Part shown: one piece after another, positions 17,184-26,841 of the stretch
Layout: the number at the start of each line of letters is the position of its first letter
Position numbering within the stretch: position 1 is the first letter of the stretch
NCBI RefSeq assembly: GCF_009729555.1
Contig: NZ_WODC01000006.1
Span: forward strand, 124,001 to 188,000
Origin: Pseudodesulfovibrio alkaliphilus
GTDB lineage: Bacteria > Desulfobacterota > Desulfovibrionia > Desulfovibrionales > Desulfovibrionaceae
DNA length: 64,000 bases
Reading direction: 5' to 3'
The notes under the pieces: generated by a model
What the model saw: only the letters and a program-made list of their open reading frames with translations
Database searches by the model: none
Told to the model about the DNA's origin: nothing
Made by a program: the position numbers and the translations under genes

Positions 17184-18458
17184 TTAGTGCCTGAAGGACC
17201 GCTGGCCGGTGAAGACCATGGCCACCTGCGGAACCGCCTCGTTGACCGCGGCGATGACCTCGTGGTCGCGAATGGAGCCGCCGGGCTGGGCGATGGCTGT
17301 CACACCCTGGTCGATGCACAGGTCCACGCCGTCGCGGAAGGGGAAGAATCCGTCCGACACCACCACCGATCCGGGCAGACCGCCCCTGGCCTCGGCCGTA
17401 CGCCGTTCAATGTCCGCGAGCTTGGACCTGGCGTCAGAATCCTTGAGCGCCTTGAGCTTGAGTTCGAAGATGGACAGGCCAAGCTCCTGAGATGAGAGCA
17501 GATCCGCATATTTGGTGTAGGCCTTGGTCACGGCCAGGAGTACGCAGCCCACGCGATCCTGCTCGCCAGTGCCGATGGCTGTGGTCGCCCCGTCCTTGAC
17601 AAAGAGGACGGAGTTTGAGGTCACGCCCGCTTCCACGGCCCAGGCGAAGAGCAGGTCGTCGGCCTCCTGTTTGCCCGGTGCGCGGGCCAGGAAGACGTTG
17701 CCGTCCTTTTCGGCCTTGGCAGGGAGGAAGTCCTCGGCTTTGAGAATGGCGTTGCGAAAGGAAAACTGCACCACAAGACCGCCATCGGACAGGGATTTGA
17801 TGTCCAGGAACGGGGTACGGGCGAGGCTCTCCAGCCCGGCGATGCCCGGAATCCTCAGGATGCGCAGATTCTTTTTCTTCTTCAGTTCAGCCAGGGCGTC
17901 GTCGTCGAAGTCCGGCGCTGCCACCACCTCGAAATAGGCGGAGTTGATCAGTTCGGCAGCAGCCAGATCAAGGGGGCGGTTGACCACTACGGCCCCGCCG
18001 AAGGCGGCGATGCGGTCAGCCTCAAAGGCGCGCCTGAGGGCCACGGCCACCCCCTCGTCGGTCCAGGCCGCGCCGCAGGGGTTGTTGTGCTTGAGGATGA
18101 GTGCGGCGGGTTTGGCGGAAAGATACTGAAGGATATTCAGGGCGTTGTCCACGTCGGTGAGGTTGGTTTTGCCCGGATGCTTGCCCGCCTGGATCATGTG
18201 CTCCTCGGTCAGGGCCGAGACAAGCCCCTGGCCCGCGCCGATGAATCGTACGCCGCCGATCTCCAGGCTGCCGCTCTTGAGCTCATAAAGGGCGGCTGGC
18301 TGGTCGGGATTCTCGCCGTAGCGCAGCCCCTTGGTCTGGCCGTCTATCTCCCATCCACGCTTGGCGAAGACAAGCTCCTGGTCGCCCAGAGTCAGCTTCA
18401 GGTCGGCCGGGAACGGGTCCTCCTGGAGCGTGGTGTACATTTTTTTCAGATCACTCAT
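17184..18458 (-). CDS. purH: Stand-alone AICAR transformylase (C-terminal domain of PurH)
   Basis: 424 residues. It covers only the transformylase half of Pur[17 protein letters not shown] opens the domain, [12 protein letters not shown] holds the catalytic Lys-His pair, and [20 protein letters not shown] and FTGQRSFRH close it. The enzyme transfers formyl from 10-formyl-THF to AICAR, and its product FAICAR feeds the separate cyclohydrolase at 10721. The ATG is preceded by AAGGGG. Apart from the missing N-terminal domain the protein looks intact, so this is a gene arrangement and not decay. Confidence 0.93.
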   Translation of the reverse strand: MSDLKKMYTTLQEDPFPADLKLTLGDQELVFAKRGWEIDGQTKGLRYGENPDQPAALYELKSGSLEIGGVRFIGAGQGLVSALTEEHMIQAGKHPGKTNLTDVDNALNILQYLSAKPAALILKHNNPCGAAWTDEGVAVALRRAFEADRIAAFGGAVVVNRPLDLAAAELINSAYFEVVAAPDFDDDALAELKKKKNLRILRIPGIAGLESLARTPFLDIKSLSDGGLVVQFSFRNAILKAEDFLPAKAEKDGNVFLARAPGKQEADDLLFAWAVEAGVTSNSVLFVKDGATTAIGTGEQDRVGCVLLAVTKAYTKYADLLSSQELGLSIFELKLKALKDSDARSKLADIERRTAEARGGLPGSVVVSDGFFPFRDGVDLCIDQGVTAIAQPGGSIRDHEVIAAVNEAVPQVAMVFTGQRSFRH

Positions 18459-18521
18459 GACGTTACCCCTTGCGGCTTCCCTGGCCGATTGTGTTTCGGA
18501 AGGAGGCGTTCATAGCACAGG

Positions 18522-18537
18522 TTGCCCCGGCGGGCAA
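18522..18537. promoter_or_regulatory. Palindrome upstream of the AICAR transformylase gene
   Basis: TTGCCC-CGGC-GGGCAA, a perfect 6-bp inverted repeat 64 bases upstream of the minus-strand start at 18458. It could be a repressor site or a hairpin in the divergent 296-base gap. I saw nothing else clear in that gap. Confidence 0.3.
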
Positions 18538-18754
18538 ATCGGAAGGGATGATGTGCGCCGACCGGCCCGGCCAATAAATGCAGAAAATGGTTCCCTGCCA
18601 GCCCCGAAAACGGGATTGAGCAATCGATCAATCGGAAAAGCGAAGATTATCATACCTCCAGACTGAAATATCTGGCATGGTGGCGCAAAGTCAGGCTCCG
18701 TGTCCCGGGGAGAATGGTCAGCCATTGGGCGCGGAAAAAACGACGGAGGGCACC

Positions 18755-20491
18755 ATGCGACGTTTTAGGGATTGGGGAATGCGGACCAAGGTGTTGAGCC
18801 TGTTTTTCGCGGCCGTCATCGTGGTCGTCGGGGGGTTGCTTGGGTATTTCATTCCCGTTGTCGGCGAATCGCTGATGGAGGAGAAGCGTGTGGCCACTCG
18901 CAGCGCCGTGGAGACGGCCTACTCGGTCTTGCAATATTACGGGGAGATGGCCGAGGCCGGAGCCCTGGAGCAGACCGAGGCGCAGAATCGGGCCAAGGCC
19001 GCCATTGGAGCCATGCGCTACATGGGCGACAACTATTATTGGATCAACGACATGGGCCCGACCATGATCATGCATCCCATCCGGCCGGACATGAACGGGC
19101 AGGATCAGTCCCAGGTCAGGGACCCTGCGGGACGGCTCTTCTTTGTGGACATGGTCGAAGTCGCCAAGAGGGCTGGCGAGGGATTTGTGCCCTACCTGTG
19201 GCCCAAGCCCGGGGCGGATAGACCCCAGCCCAAGGTTTCCTATGTCAAGCTGTACAAGCCCTGGGGCTGGATGGTGGGAAGCGGCATCTACGTGGACGAC
19301 GTGGATGCGCAGATTTCCTCCCTGCGTTGGCAGATTCTCCTGCCCACCGTCCTGGTCATGGGGCTTATCGTGCTGGTGGTTATTTTCGTGGTCAGGAGTA
19401 TGGTCACACCTCTTGAGGAAGCGGTGAAGGCCGCCAACCGCATGGCCGGAGGCGATCTGAATATCCAGGTCGCGGTGCGCAGCCACGACGAGGTTGGCCA
19501 GCTCTCAGGTGCCATTGCCAACATGGTCGAGGAACTGCGGCGCGTGGTGGGCGAGGTTCGTTCGGCCAGCGAGCAGGTGGCAGCGGGCAGCGAAGAGTTG
19601 GCCGCCTCGGCCATAGAGTTGTCTCAAGGGGCCACCGAGCAGGCGGCCAGCGTCGAGGAGGTCTCGGCGTCCATGGAGGAGATGACTTCAAGCATCGGAC
19701 AGAACGCCGAAAACGCGCAGACCACCAACTCCATGACCAACCAGGCCGCCGTGGATACCGACAGCGGGGGCCGGGCCGTGGCCAAGACGGTGGAGGCCAT
19801 GAAGCAGATCGCGGACAAGATTCTCATCGTCGAGGAGATCGCCCGCCAGACCAACCTGCTCGCCCTTAACGCGGCCATCGAGGCTGCCCGGGCCGGGGAG
19901 CATGGCAAGGGCTTCGCCGTGGTGGCGGCAGAGGTGCGCAAGCTGGCGGAGCGAAGCGGCGCGGCCGCAGCCGAGATCAGCGAGTTGTCCACTTCCAGTG
20001 TCAAGGTGGCCGAGGAGGCGGGCGGACTGCTCGCCAAGATCGTGCCCGACATTCGCAAGACCGCCGAACTGGTCCAAGAGATCGCGGCGGCCAGCAATGA
20101 GCAGAACGCGGGCGGCGAGCAGGTCAACAAGGCCATCCAGGAACTGGATAAGGTCATCCAGCAGAACGCCTCGGCCTCCGAGGAGGTGGCATCCACCGCC
20201 GAAGAACTGTCGAGCCATGCCGTGCAGCTGCAGCAGACCATCCGGTTCTTCAAGGTGGACTCGGGAGACATCTCCGCTCCGCTGACAGGGGCAGGCAAGG
20301 GCAAGAAGGTCTTTGACCCGACCACGGGCAAGGTGGTTGCCAAGGCCGCCGGCAAGGGTGCGTCAGGGCCGGTGGTCCGGCCCGCCAATCCGCCAAAGCC
20401 TCTGCCGACCGCCAAAGCGCCAGGTGCGAAGGCCTCAAACGGCGGGGTGGATCTCGACATGGACGACGACTCAGGATTCGAGCGCTTCTAA
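18755..20491 (+). CDS. Methyl-accepting chemotaxis protein with single Cache sensor
   Basis: 578 residues from ATG 18755, with CGGAGGG upstream. A membrane helix at about 12-34 is followed by a periplasmic single-Cache domain with the typical motifs [19 protein letters not shown] and YLWPKPG through [21 protein letters not shown] second membrane helix (about 190-212), a HAMP domain and the signalling hairpin ([20 protein letters not shown]) follow. The tail is a Pro/Ala/Lys-rich linker of about 50 residues ending in GFERF. This fits the x-[FWY]-x-x-[FWY] tether bound by CheR/CheB in other chemoreceptors. Cache_2 domains often sense small organic acids, but the ligand here is unknown. Confidence 0.93.
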   Translation: MRRFRDWGMRTKVLSLFFAAVIVVVGGLLGYFIPVVGESLMEEKRVATRSAVETAYSVLQYYGEMAEAGALEQTEAQNRAKAAIGAMRYMGDNYYWINDMGPTMIMHPIRPDMNGQDQSQVRDPAGRLFFVDMVEVAKRAGEGFVPYLWPKPGADRPQPKVSYVKLYKPWGWMVGSGIYVDDVDAQISSLRWQILLPTVLVMGLIVLVVIFVVRSMVTPLEEAVKAANRMAGGDLNIQVAVRSHDEVGQLSGAIANMVEELRRVVGEVRSASEQVAAGSEELAASAIELSQGATEQAASVEEVSASMEEMTSSIGQNAENAQTTNSMTNQAAVDTDSGGRAVAKTVEAMKQIADKILIVEEIARQTNLLALNAAIEAARAGEHGKGFAVVAAEVRKLAERSGAAAAEISELSTSSVKVAEEAGGLLAKIVPDIRKTAELVQEIAAASNEQNAGGEQVNKAIQELDKVIQQNASASEEVASTAEELSSHAVQLQQTIRFFKVDSGDISAPLTGAGKGKKVFDPTTGKVVAKAAGKGASGPVVRPANPPKPLPTAKAPGAKASNGGVDLDMDDDSGFERF

Positions 20492-20515
20492 CGGGCAGAG
20501 CCCTATGGCACCACA

Positions 20516-20556
20516 GGAGCCGCCCCGGTCAGGGGCGGCTCCGCCGTTGTCTTTTG
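20516..20556 (+). terminator. Terminator hairpin after the Cache chemoreceptor gene
   Basis: Perfect 11-bp stem GGAGCCGCCCC (20516-20526) and GGGGCGGCTCC (20532-20542) with a 5-base loop. A weak T-rich stretch (GTTGTCTTTT) follows from 20546. Confidence 0.65.
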
Positions 20557-20658
20557 CCAGGCGAGCATGTAGAGTTGTCTGCGAGTCCCGCAATGGTCAG
20601 GCGGCGGGAGCCCGTCGTTTCGATCTGCACCTGATTTCCCATTGTCGGAGGAACCCCC

Positions 20659-22986
20659 GTGAACATCTCGTTTCGTCTCATCGGCTCCATCGTTCTTGTT
20701 TTTCTCATTATCGTCGGAATGTTCACCGCCACCTGGGTGGTCACATCGAGTCAGGAGAGCGACAGCCTGGTCATCAACATCGCCGGACGCCAGCGTATGC
20801 TTGCCGAAAAACTCGGCAAGGAGACGATGGCATTCGGCATGAGCCGCGATGCGGCCTTGCGCGGTCAGATCGAGGTGACTCTCGGCCTTTTCGAGTCCTC
20901 CCTTGCGGCCCTTGTCGCCTCAGGCCCCGTTCCTCTGACCCTTGATCCGCGTGGTCCCAAGGGTGAACTGCCCGCGGCGAGCCGCGAGGCCAAGGCGCAG
21001 TTGCTCAAGGTCCGCCAGCATTGGGATGCTTACCGCGCCCTGGTGGAGCAGGGCGTGGCTTCGGGCAGTCCGGATGTGGCGGGCATCACGGCCCGGAGTG
21101 CGGCCGTGGTCGCGGCCATGAACGAGGCCGTGGTCCTGCTGCAGCGCGAATCCGAGGGCCGCGTGGCAACGCTGCTCGTCAGTCAGGCCGTTTGCGTGGG
21201 CGTCGGTGTGGTCATCGTGCTGCTGGTGCTTTACAATCTGCGCACCAAGCTGACCATGCCCCTTGGCAATCTCAGACGATACGCCGAGGCCGTGGCCGGG
21301 GGAGATCTCAAGGCGGTCAGCCGGGGGGAATACACCGAGGAGTTGCTTGACCTGCGAAACGCCATCGTGACCATGGTGGACGCCCTTGGCGAGACCATGT
21401 CCAAGGTCGAGACCCGGGGCAGGGAGGCGGAGCGAAGTGCCGAGGAGGCTCGCCGTGCCGTGGCCAAGGCCGACGAGCGGCAGACGCAGGTGCGGACCCT
21501 GCTTGAGACCATGAGCCGGGCCGCGGCCAAGGCCAGCGACATTTCTCGCGATGTGGCCGCCTCGGTGGTCCAGTTGGCGAGGCAGGTGGACGAGGTCAAC
21601 CATGGCACCGACGTGCAGCGCGACCGCATGGCCGAGACGGCCACGGCCATGGAGGAAATGAATGCCACGGTGCTTGAGGTGGCTCGCAACGCCTCCAACG
21701 CCGCCCATTCCGCCGATCGGGCCAGGGAGAACGCCAGGACCGGGGCCGAGGGGGTCCGGGCAGCCGTGGCCTCCATTGACGCCATCAAGGACCAGATCCT
21801 TGAACTCAACTCGAGCATGGGCGAACTGGGCAATCAGGCCGAGAACATCGGCAAAATCATGAATGTGGTCACGGACATCGCGGACCAGACCAACTTGCTG
21901 GCGCTCAACGCGGCCATCGAGGCCGCCCGGGCGGGCGACGCCGGCCGCGGCTTCGCTGTGGTGGCCGACGAGGTGCGTAAGCTGGCCGAAAAGACCATGC
22001 AGGCCACCAAGGAGGTGGGCGACGCCGTGTCGCGCATCCAGGCCCAGGCCCGGGCCAACATCCAGGCGGTGGAGACCTCGGTGCAGGACATCGTCAAGTC
22101 CACTGCCGCGGCCAATGAGTCAGGGGAGTTCATGGCCGAGATCGTGTCCATCGTGGGTGAGACCGCCGCCCAGGTGGAGTCCATCGCCACTGCGTCGGAA
22201 GAGCAGTCCGCCGCCAGCGAGGAGATCAATCAGGCGGTCACCGATGTCACCCGCATCGCCTTTGAGACTGCCCAGGGCATGAGCCGGGCGGCACAGGCGC
22301 TGGACGCCATGGCCGCCATGGCCGCTGATCTGGATGCAGTGATTCGCGACATGACCGGCGACGGGGCTACCGCAGGCCCGACGGCACAGAAAGACACGCT
22401 GTCAAGGCAAGCCGAGACCCCGCGCAAGGAGACGCAGCCCGTGAAAAAGGCTCCTTCCAAAAGCGCCTCTGCCAAAGCGGCCTCCGCCGGGAACGGCCAT
22501 GCCAATGCCGCACCCGCGCCCGAGGCCAAGGGTGCGCTCCGGCAGTCCGATCGCTCGGGGCTCAAGGCCGAGGACAAGGACGGCATCATGCAGTGGTCCG
22601 ACGACCTGTCGGTCAACATCCGGGAGATCGACGAGCAGCATCTGCGGCTGATCAATCTGATCAACAAGCTCCATGCCGCCATGCGTTCCGGCAAGGGTAT
22701 GCAGGCCACGGCTGCGGTACTTGATGAACTCAAGCAGTACACTGTGTTCCACTTCTCGAGCGAGGAGGCGATGTTCGAGGAGCACGGCTACGCCGGGCAG
22801 GTAAACCACGTGGCCACGCACAAGGCATTTGTGCAGAAGGTGCTGGACTTCGAGCAGCAGATCCTCTCGGGTAAGTCGTCAGTGACCATGGAGGTCATGA
22901 ACTTCCTCAAGGACTGGCTGGTCAAGCACATCAAGGGCGTAGACAAGAAGTACAGCCCGTTTTTCAACGAGCGCGGCATCTACTAG
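20659..22986 (+). CDS. Methyl-accepting chemotaxis protein with PilJ-type sensor and C-terminal hemerythrin
   Basis: 775 residues from GTG 20659, preceded by GGAGG. Domains in order: membrane helix (about 7-30); PilJ/NarX-like periplasmic helices containing [15 protein letters not shown]; a second membrane helix (about 172-192); HAMP; methylation and signalling region with [20 protein letters not shown]; a Lys/Ala linker; and a bacteriohemerythrin domain (about 640-772). The hemerythrin iron ligands appear complete: [21 protein letters not shown] and KHIKGVD. The layout resembles DcrH of D. vulgaris, an oxygen or redox sensor for aerotaxis, which is probably the role here. It follows the other receptor by 167 bases, across a terminator. 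Confidence 0.93.
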   Translation: MNISFRLIGSIVLVFLIIVGMFTATWVVTSSQESDSLVINIAGRQRMLAEKLGKETMAFGMSRDAALRGQIEVTLGLFESSLAALVASGPVPLTLDPRGPKGELPAASREAKAQLLKVRQHWDAYRALVEQGVASGSPDVAGITARSAAVVAAMNEAVVLLQRESEGRVATLLVSQAVCVGVGVVIVLLVLYNLRTKLTMPLGNLRRYAEAVAGGDLKAVSRGEYTEELLDLRNAIVTMVDALGETMSKVETRGREAERSAEEARRAVAKADERQTQVRTLLETMSRAAAKASDISRDVAASVVQLARQVDEVNHGTDVQRDRMAETATAMEEMNATVLEVARNASNAAHSADRARENARTGAEGVRAAVASIDAIKDQILELNSSMGELGNQAENIGKIMNVVTDIADQTNLLALNAAIEAARAGDAGRGFAVVADEVRKLAEKTMQATKEVGDAVSRIQAQARANIQAVETSVQDIVKSTAAANESGEFMAEIVSIVGETAAQVESIATASEEQSAASEEINQAVTDVTRIAFETAQGMSRAAQALDAMAAMAADLDAVIRDMTGDGATAGPTAQKDTLSRQAETPRKETQPVKKAPSKSASAKAASAGNGHANAAPAPEAKGALRQSDRSGLKAEDKDGIMQWSDDLSVNIREIDEQHLRLINLINKLHAAMRSGKGMQATAAVLDELKQYTVFHFSSEEAMFEEHGYAGQVNHVATHKAFVQKVLDFEQQILSGKSSVTMEVMNFLKDWLVKHIKGVDKKYSPFFNERGIY

Positions 22987-23130
22987 GCATTGGCCGGTCA
23001 AGAGAAGGCCGGGCGCGGAATGCGCGGATTTTGCGTGGCGCGGGGCAAGTCTTTCTGCTATGCAGACAGTCGCGCCGTCGGCGTCGCATGGTGCCGCGTC
23101 CTGATCGAGAATCTGTTTCAAGGAAAGATG

Positions 23131-23532
23131 ATGTCCGAGAGTTACATGGAAAAGGCCCTGGTCAAGCTCGCCAGACAGCTCAACGCTTACGACGAGGCAT
23201 CCCTCATGAGCCTGTGGGAGAAATACGCCGAGAAGGTGCGTCATTTCGAGCCCACCAAGCGATGGGAGGAGGCGGTGCTCGTCTTCAACCTCATCCAGTC
23301 CACGCGCTTGAAGAATCAGCTCTTTAATTTCAACTGGGCACAATCCCGCATGCCCGGAGATCCGCATCCCGATGTGGATCTGGCCGCCCTGACCGCACCA
23401 GGGCCGACCATGCGCGAGGTACCGAAATCCCGCAAGGGTGCGGCTTCCGAATCGGACGCCGCTTCCACGTCCCCCGCCCGGACGGACCGCAAGGGCAAGC
23501 TGCTCACCCTCCAGCCGAAAAAGAAGAAATAG
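23131..23532 (+). CDS. Small conserved protein of unknown function
   Basis: 133 residues from ATG 23131, spaced 5 bases from AAGGAA. ATG 23128 is the alternative. The N-terminal 75 residues look folded and helical ([51 protein letters not shown]). The rest is low-complexity, rich in Lys, Ser and Ala, and ends in KKKK. It has no signal peptide or membrane helix. It precedes purA by 169 bases on the same strand. I do not recognise a family. The basic tail might bind nucleic acid, but that is a guess. Confidence 0.65.
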   Translation: MSESYMEKALVKLARQLNAYDEASLMSLWEKYAEKVRHFEPTKRWEEAVLVFNLIQSTRLKNQLFNFNWAQSRMPGDPHPDVDLAALTAPGPTMREVPKSRKGAASESDAASTSPARTDRKGKLLTLQPKKKK

Positions 23533-23701
23533 TCGAACATCGGCGCGATTCCGTCGGCGTGACCGCCCTGCCGTCCCGAACGCGATGGCGAGGTCGTCCG
23601 CCTGTGAGGTTGACATACGCGCACGTTTATCCTTACGGAAGATAACCGTTTGTGTGCGCAATTCACGCCGGGGAGCGATCCCGGTTTTCAAGGAGCAAGG
23701 C

Positions 23702-24973
23702 ATGGCCAATATTGTCGTTTTCGGCTCCCAATGGGGGGACGAGGGCAAGGGAAAGATCGTCGACATCCTCGCCGAGCAGGCGAGCGCCATCGTCCGCTTT
23801 CAGGGCGGCAACAACGCGGGCCACACCCTGGTGGTGGACGGCGAGCAGTGCATCCTGCACCTTATTCCCTCGGGCGTGTTGCATCCCGGCAAGCTCTGTG
23901 TCATCGGCAATGGCGTGGTTCTCGACCCGGTCGTCTTCTGTCAGGAGATCGACAAGCTGGCAGCCAAGGGGCTCGATGTCTCCCCGGCCAGGATGATGGT
24001 CAGCAAGAAAACCCACGTCATCATGCCCTATCATCGGCTTATCGACGGCGCCCGCGAAACGGTCAAGTCCGAGGCCGGGAAGATCGGCACCACCGGGCGC
24101 GGTATCGGTCCCTGCTACGAGGACAAGATGCACCGTTGCGGCATCCGCGCCGGGGATTTCGCCGACCCGGAACTGCTGCGGGAGAAGATCGGCCTGGCTC
24201 TTGAGGAAAAGAATGTTCTTTTCAAGCACCTCTATGGTCTGGATCCGCTTGATGCCGATGCGGTGTTCGCCGAGGTGCAGCCCTTTGCCCAGCGGCTTGT
24301 GCCTTACCTGGGCGATGTGTCCACGGCCATCCAGGAGGCCCAGGAGGACGGCATGGTTCTCTTCGAGGGCGCCCAGGGCACGCACCTGGATATAGACCAC
24401 GGCACCTATCCCTTTGTCACGTCGAGCAACACGGTTACGGCCAATGCGGCCTCCGGGTCGGGCTGCTCCCCGCGTGATCTGCATCGCATCGTGGCCATCG
24501 TCAAGGCATACACCACCCGGGTGGGCGGCGGGCCTTTTCCCACCGAGCTTTTTGACGCCGACGGCGAATATCTTCAGGCAAAGGGGCACGAATTCGGGGC
24601 CACCACAGGACGCAAGCGCCGTTGCGGCTGGCTCGATCTGGTGGTGCTCAAGGAGTCGGTGCGTCTCAATGGTCCCACCGAACTGGCCATCACCAAGCTT
24701 GACGTGCTCTCCGGCCTTGGGGAACTGAAGCTCTGCGTGGCCTACGAATACCGCGGCCAGACCGTGGCCTATCCGCCCCAGGAGCAGAACGGCATGGCCC
24801 ATGTCGCTCCGGTTTACGAAACCATGCCCGGTTGGGACGAGGACATCTCGGCCGCCCGATCCTGGGACGACCTCCCTGCCAACGCGGTCAGCTATCTGCG
24901 CCGTATCGAGGCCATCACCGGGGTGTCCATCGGCATGGTCTCCGTCGGGCCGGACAGGGCGCAAACCTTCTGA
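23702..24973 (+). CDS. purA: Adenylosuccinate synthetase
   Basis: 423 residues, normal length. The start [20 protein letters not shown] is the GTP-binding and catalytic signature, and [45 protein letters not shown] and [13 protein letters not shown] are all PurA motifs. The enzyme joins IMP and aspartate using GTP, the first step from IMP to AMP. It follows the AAGGAG site at 23693. The third purine-synthesis gene of the window, it is followed 13 bases later by holB. Confidence 0.97.
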   Translation: MANIVVFGSQWGDEGKGKIVDILAEQASAIVRFQGGNNAGHTLVVDGEQCILHLIPSGVLHPGKLCVIGNGVVLDPVVFCQEIDKLAAKGLDVSPARMMVSKKTHVIMPYHRLIDGARETVKSEAGKIGTTGRGIGPCYEDKMHRCGIRAGDFADPELLREKIGLALEEKNVLFKHLYGLDPLDADAVFAEVQPFAQRLVPYLGDVSTAIQEAQEDGMVLFEGAQGTHLDIDHGTYPFVTSSNTVTANAASGSGCSPRDLHRIVAIVKAYTTRVGGGPFPTELFDADGEYLQAKGHEFGATTGRKRRCGWLDLVVLKESVRLNGPTELAITKLDVLSGLGELKLCVAYEYRGQTVAYPPQEQNGMAHVAPVYETMPGWDEDISAARSWDDLPANAVSYLRRIEAITGVSIGMVSVGPDRAQTF

Positions 24974-24986
24974 GGTCGAGGGCGCG

Positions 24987-25826
24987 ATGATTTCCCACGC
25001 CGACCCGCTGGCCGCCCTCGCCGGGCAGGAACATGCAGTGAGGCGTCTGAACGCCATCGCCAACGATCCCCCGCAATCCATCGTCATTGAGGGCGGCGAC
25101 GCGGACAGCCGCGTCGCCCTTGCCTTGTACTGGGCCATGCGCCTCAACTGCGCGACCGGCTCGGTTCCCTGCGGTCAGTGCCCGGCATGTCGCCAGATCG
25201 CGGATCTCGCCTTCAACGATCTGCTCTTTTTTGACGGCCGCGAGGGGTTGATCAAGGTGGAATCCGTGCGCGAACGCCGCTCCACCTGGGGCCAGCCGCC
25301 CCACGGCGACGGCTGGCGCGTGACCATCTTTGCCGAGGCTCAGATGTTCATGACCGAGGCGGCCAACGCCTTGCTCAAGTCGCTGGAGGAGCCCCGGCCG
25401 GGCAATGTCTTTGTCCTGGCCGCGCCCCAGCGCGAACGCCTGCTCGAAACCCTGGTCTCGCGGTCCTGGGTGATCACGCTGTCGTGGCCGGACATTCGCG
25501 AGAACGATCCCGAGATCGCGGAGTGGACCGCGGCCATGGCGGGGTTCTGGCAGTCGGGCCGGGGGTGGTTCGAGCGCACCTCGACCAAGGGGGCGGTGGA
25601 CCGGCATCTGGCCATGCGGGTGGTGCTGGGTATGCAGCGCGAACTGCGCGAGGCCCTTTCCGGCTCGTGCGCCACACCGCTTTCGGCCAGTCTGGCCCGC
25701 ACCTATGATTCTCGCGGCCTGCGCCGCATCGGCCTGGCCCTCGACCAAGCCCAGGATGCCCTGAATACCCAGGTGCCGGTCAATCCGGCCATGGTCCTCG
25801 ACTGGGTTGCGACACGCATGGTCTAG
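24987..25826 (+). CDS. holB: DNA polymerase III subunit delta-prime
   Basis: 279 residues from ATG 24987. It has the clamp-loader fold order: PLAALAGQEHAVRRL, a degenerate P-loop region (EGGDADSRVALAL), a four-Cys zinc module (NCATGSVPCGQCPAC), and IFAEAQMFMTEAANALLKSLEEPRPGNVFVL with the sensor-1 region. Delta-prime is the stator of the clamp loader and normally lacks ATPase activity, consistent with the missing GKT/S. It is shorter than the E. coli protein (334) through a reduced C-terminal domain. Confidence 0.88.
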   Translation: MISHADPLAALAGQEHAVRRLNAIANDPPQSIVIEGGDADSRVALALYWAMRLNCATGSVPCGQCPACRQIADLAFNDLLFFDGREGLIKVESVRERRSTWGQPPHGDGWRVTIFAEAQMFMTEAANALLKSLEEPRPGNVFVLAAPQRERLLETLVSRSWVITLSWPDIRENDPEIAEWTAAMAGFWQSGRGWFERTSTKGAVDRHLAMRVVLGMQRELREALSGSCATPLSASLARTYDSRGLRRIGLALDQAQDALNTQVPVNPAMVLDWVATRMV

Positions 25827-25926
25827 GGGTATCCCACTTCATCACGACATGGGTCTAAAAGGGCAGTGAAGCTGGAGGAGCGGGCCTGGCGGTCTGGCTA
25901 TTTGTTTTTCAGAAAAGGAGCCTCCC

Positions 25927-26283
25927 TTGAATTATCTCGTCGTCAAAGCCCATCGAAGCGAGTTTCCCAATCCCATCAAGCTTAAAAAGGGAGCCTTCAT
26001 CATCATCGGGGAAAAGTATGAAGGGCCAGAAGATTGGGAGGACTGGTATTATTGCACCATTCCCGGACACGAAGGCGGTTGGGTGCCTCGGCAGATCATT
26101 GAACGCACAGAAGGCGGTGGTGCTCAGGCCCTGGAAGACTATACCGCCATGGAACTGGACGTGGACGAGGGCGACGTGCTGATCGGGGCGCGAAAACTGA
26201 ACGGATGGGTTTGGTGTCGGCATGCCGCCGCAAATACTGAAGGATGGGTGCCCTTGGAAAATTTGCAACCCGTCAGCGAATGA
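25927..26283 (+). CDS. Protein with two SH3 domains
   Basis: 118 residues from TTG 25927, preceded by a strong AAAGGAG site. Two SH3-like units are visible. Residues about 4-59 end in EGGWVPRQII. Residues about 66-115 begin ALEDYTAMELDVDEGD, very like the eukaryotic ALYDY motif, and end in TEGWVPLENL. There is no signal peptide, so the protein should be cytoplasmic. SH3 modules bind Pro-rich or other peptides, but the partner is unknown. It stands alone, 100 bases after holB, and a terminator follows. Confidence 0.75.
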   Translation: MNYLVVKAHRSEFPNPIKLKKGAFIIIGEKYEGPEDWEDWYYCTIPGHEGGWVPRQIIERTEGGGAQALEDYTAMELDVDEGDVLIGARKLNGWVWCRHAAANTEGWVPLENLQPVSE

Positions 26284-26317
26284 AAGCTTTTACCATGGGT
26301 CGGTTCGGGGGCAAAGG

Positions 26318-26350
26318 AAAAGGCGCTTCGCGGGAAGCGCCTTTGATTAT
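26318..26350. terminator. Bidirectional terminator
   Basis: AAAGGCGCTTC (26319-26329) and GAAGCGCCTTT (26334-26344) form a perfect 11-bp stem with a 4-base loop, between converging genes. T-rich sequence lies on the plus side and A-rich sequence on the other. Confidence 0.8.
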
Positions 26351-26374
26351 TCTTGATGGGCAGCGGGCCGTCTG

Positions 26375-26755
26375 TCAGGCCACTTCGATGAGCAGGGGGA
26401 TGACGTGCAGGGTGGCCGATACCTCGCGGGTGGCACCGAGCTTCCAGGAGGCGTTGCCCTTGCCCGTGGCCTGGGCCACGGCCTCGGCTATGCCGGACAC
26501 GTTGATGATGGGATGGCGCGAAAAGACCTGGGGCAGGCCATAGGTCAGGTTGCAGGCCAGACATTTGCCCGGCCGTTGCAAAAGCCGCAGTTCGAACTGC
26601 AATCTGGTGTCACAGCCCCCGGAGTAGCCGAGTTCGATGGTGTAGCTTCCTTCCTCGGCATCGCCGAACAGGGCTTCGAAGAATTGCTCGGTGCGGTCGG
26701 GAGGAAAAAGCTCCGCCAGTTTTTCCCGGGTGAAGACATCCTGATAATGACCCAT
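26375..26755 (-). CDS. Small conserved protein of unknown function
   Basis: 126 residues from ATG 26755, with GGAG upstream. The frame is open for hundreds of codons farther upstream, but that part overlaps the neighbouring permease and is not coding. The sequence begins MGHYQDVFTREKLAELFPPDRTEQFFEALFGDAEEGSY and has a central CDTRLQFELRLLQRPGKCLACNLTYGLPQVFSRHP with two cysteines. The N-terminal half appears helical, the rest beta-rich. I recall similar proteins in Desulfovibrio genomes but know no function. Confidence 0.65.
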   Translation of the reverse strand: MGHYQDVFTREKLAELFPPDRTEQFFEALFGDAEEGSYTIELGYSGGCDTRLQFELRLLQRPGKCLACNLTYGLPQVFSRHPIINVSGIAEAVAQATGKGNASWKLGATREVSATLHVIPLLIEVA

Positions 26756-26841
26756 GCCGTTTCTCCAGTGTGCTTGTGTGTACAGATGTGCAGCAACGAG
26801 TTCTCTACAAAAAATCAACGTGGCCTTCAAGGGCTTTCGCG

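Noticed and set aside
23610-23640. Sigma-70 promoter before purA based on a perfect TTGACA at 23610-23615
   Set aside because: No acceptable -10 hexamer occurs 16-18 bases downstream.
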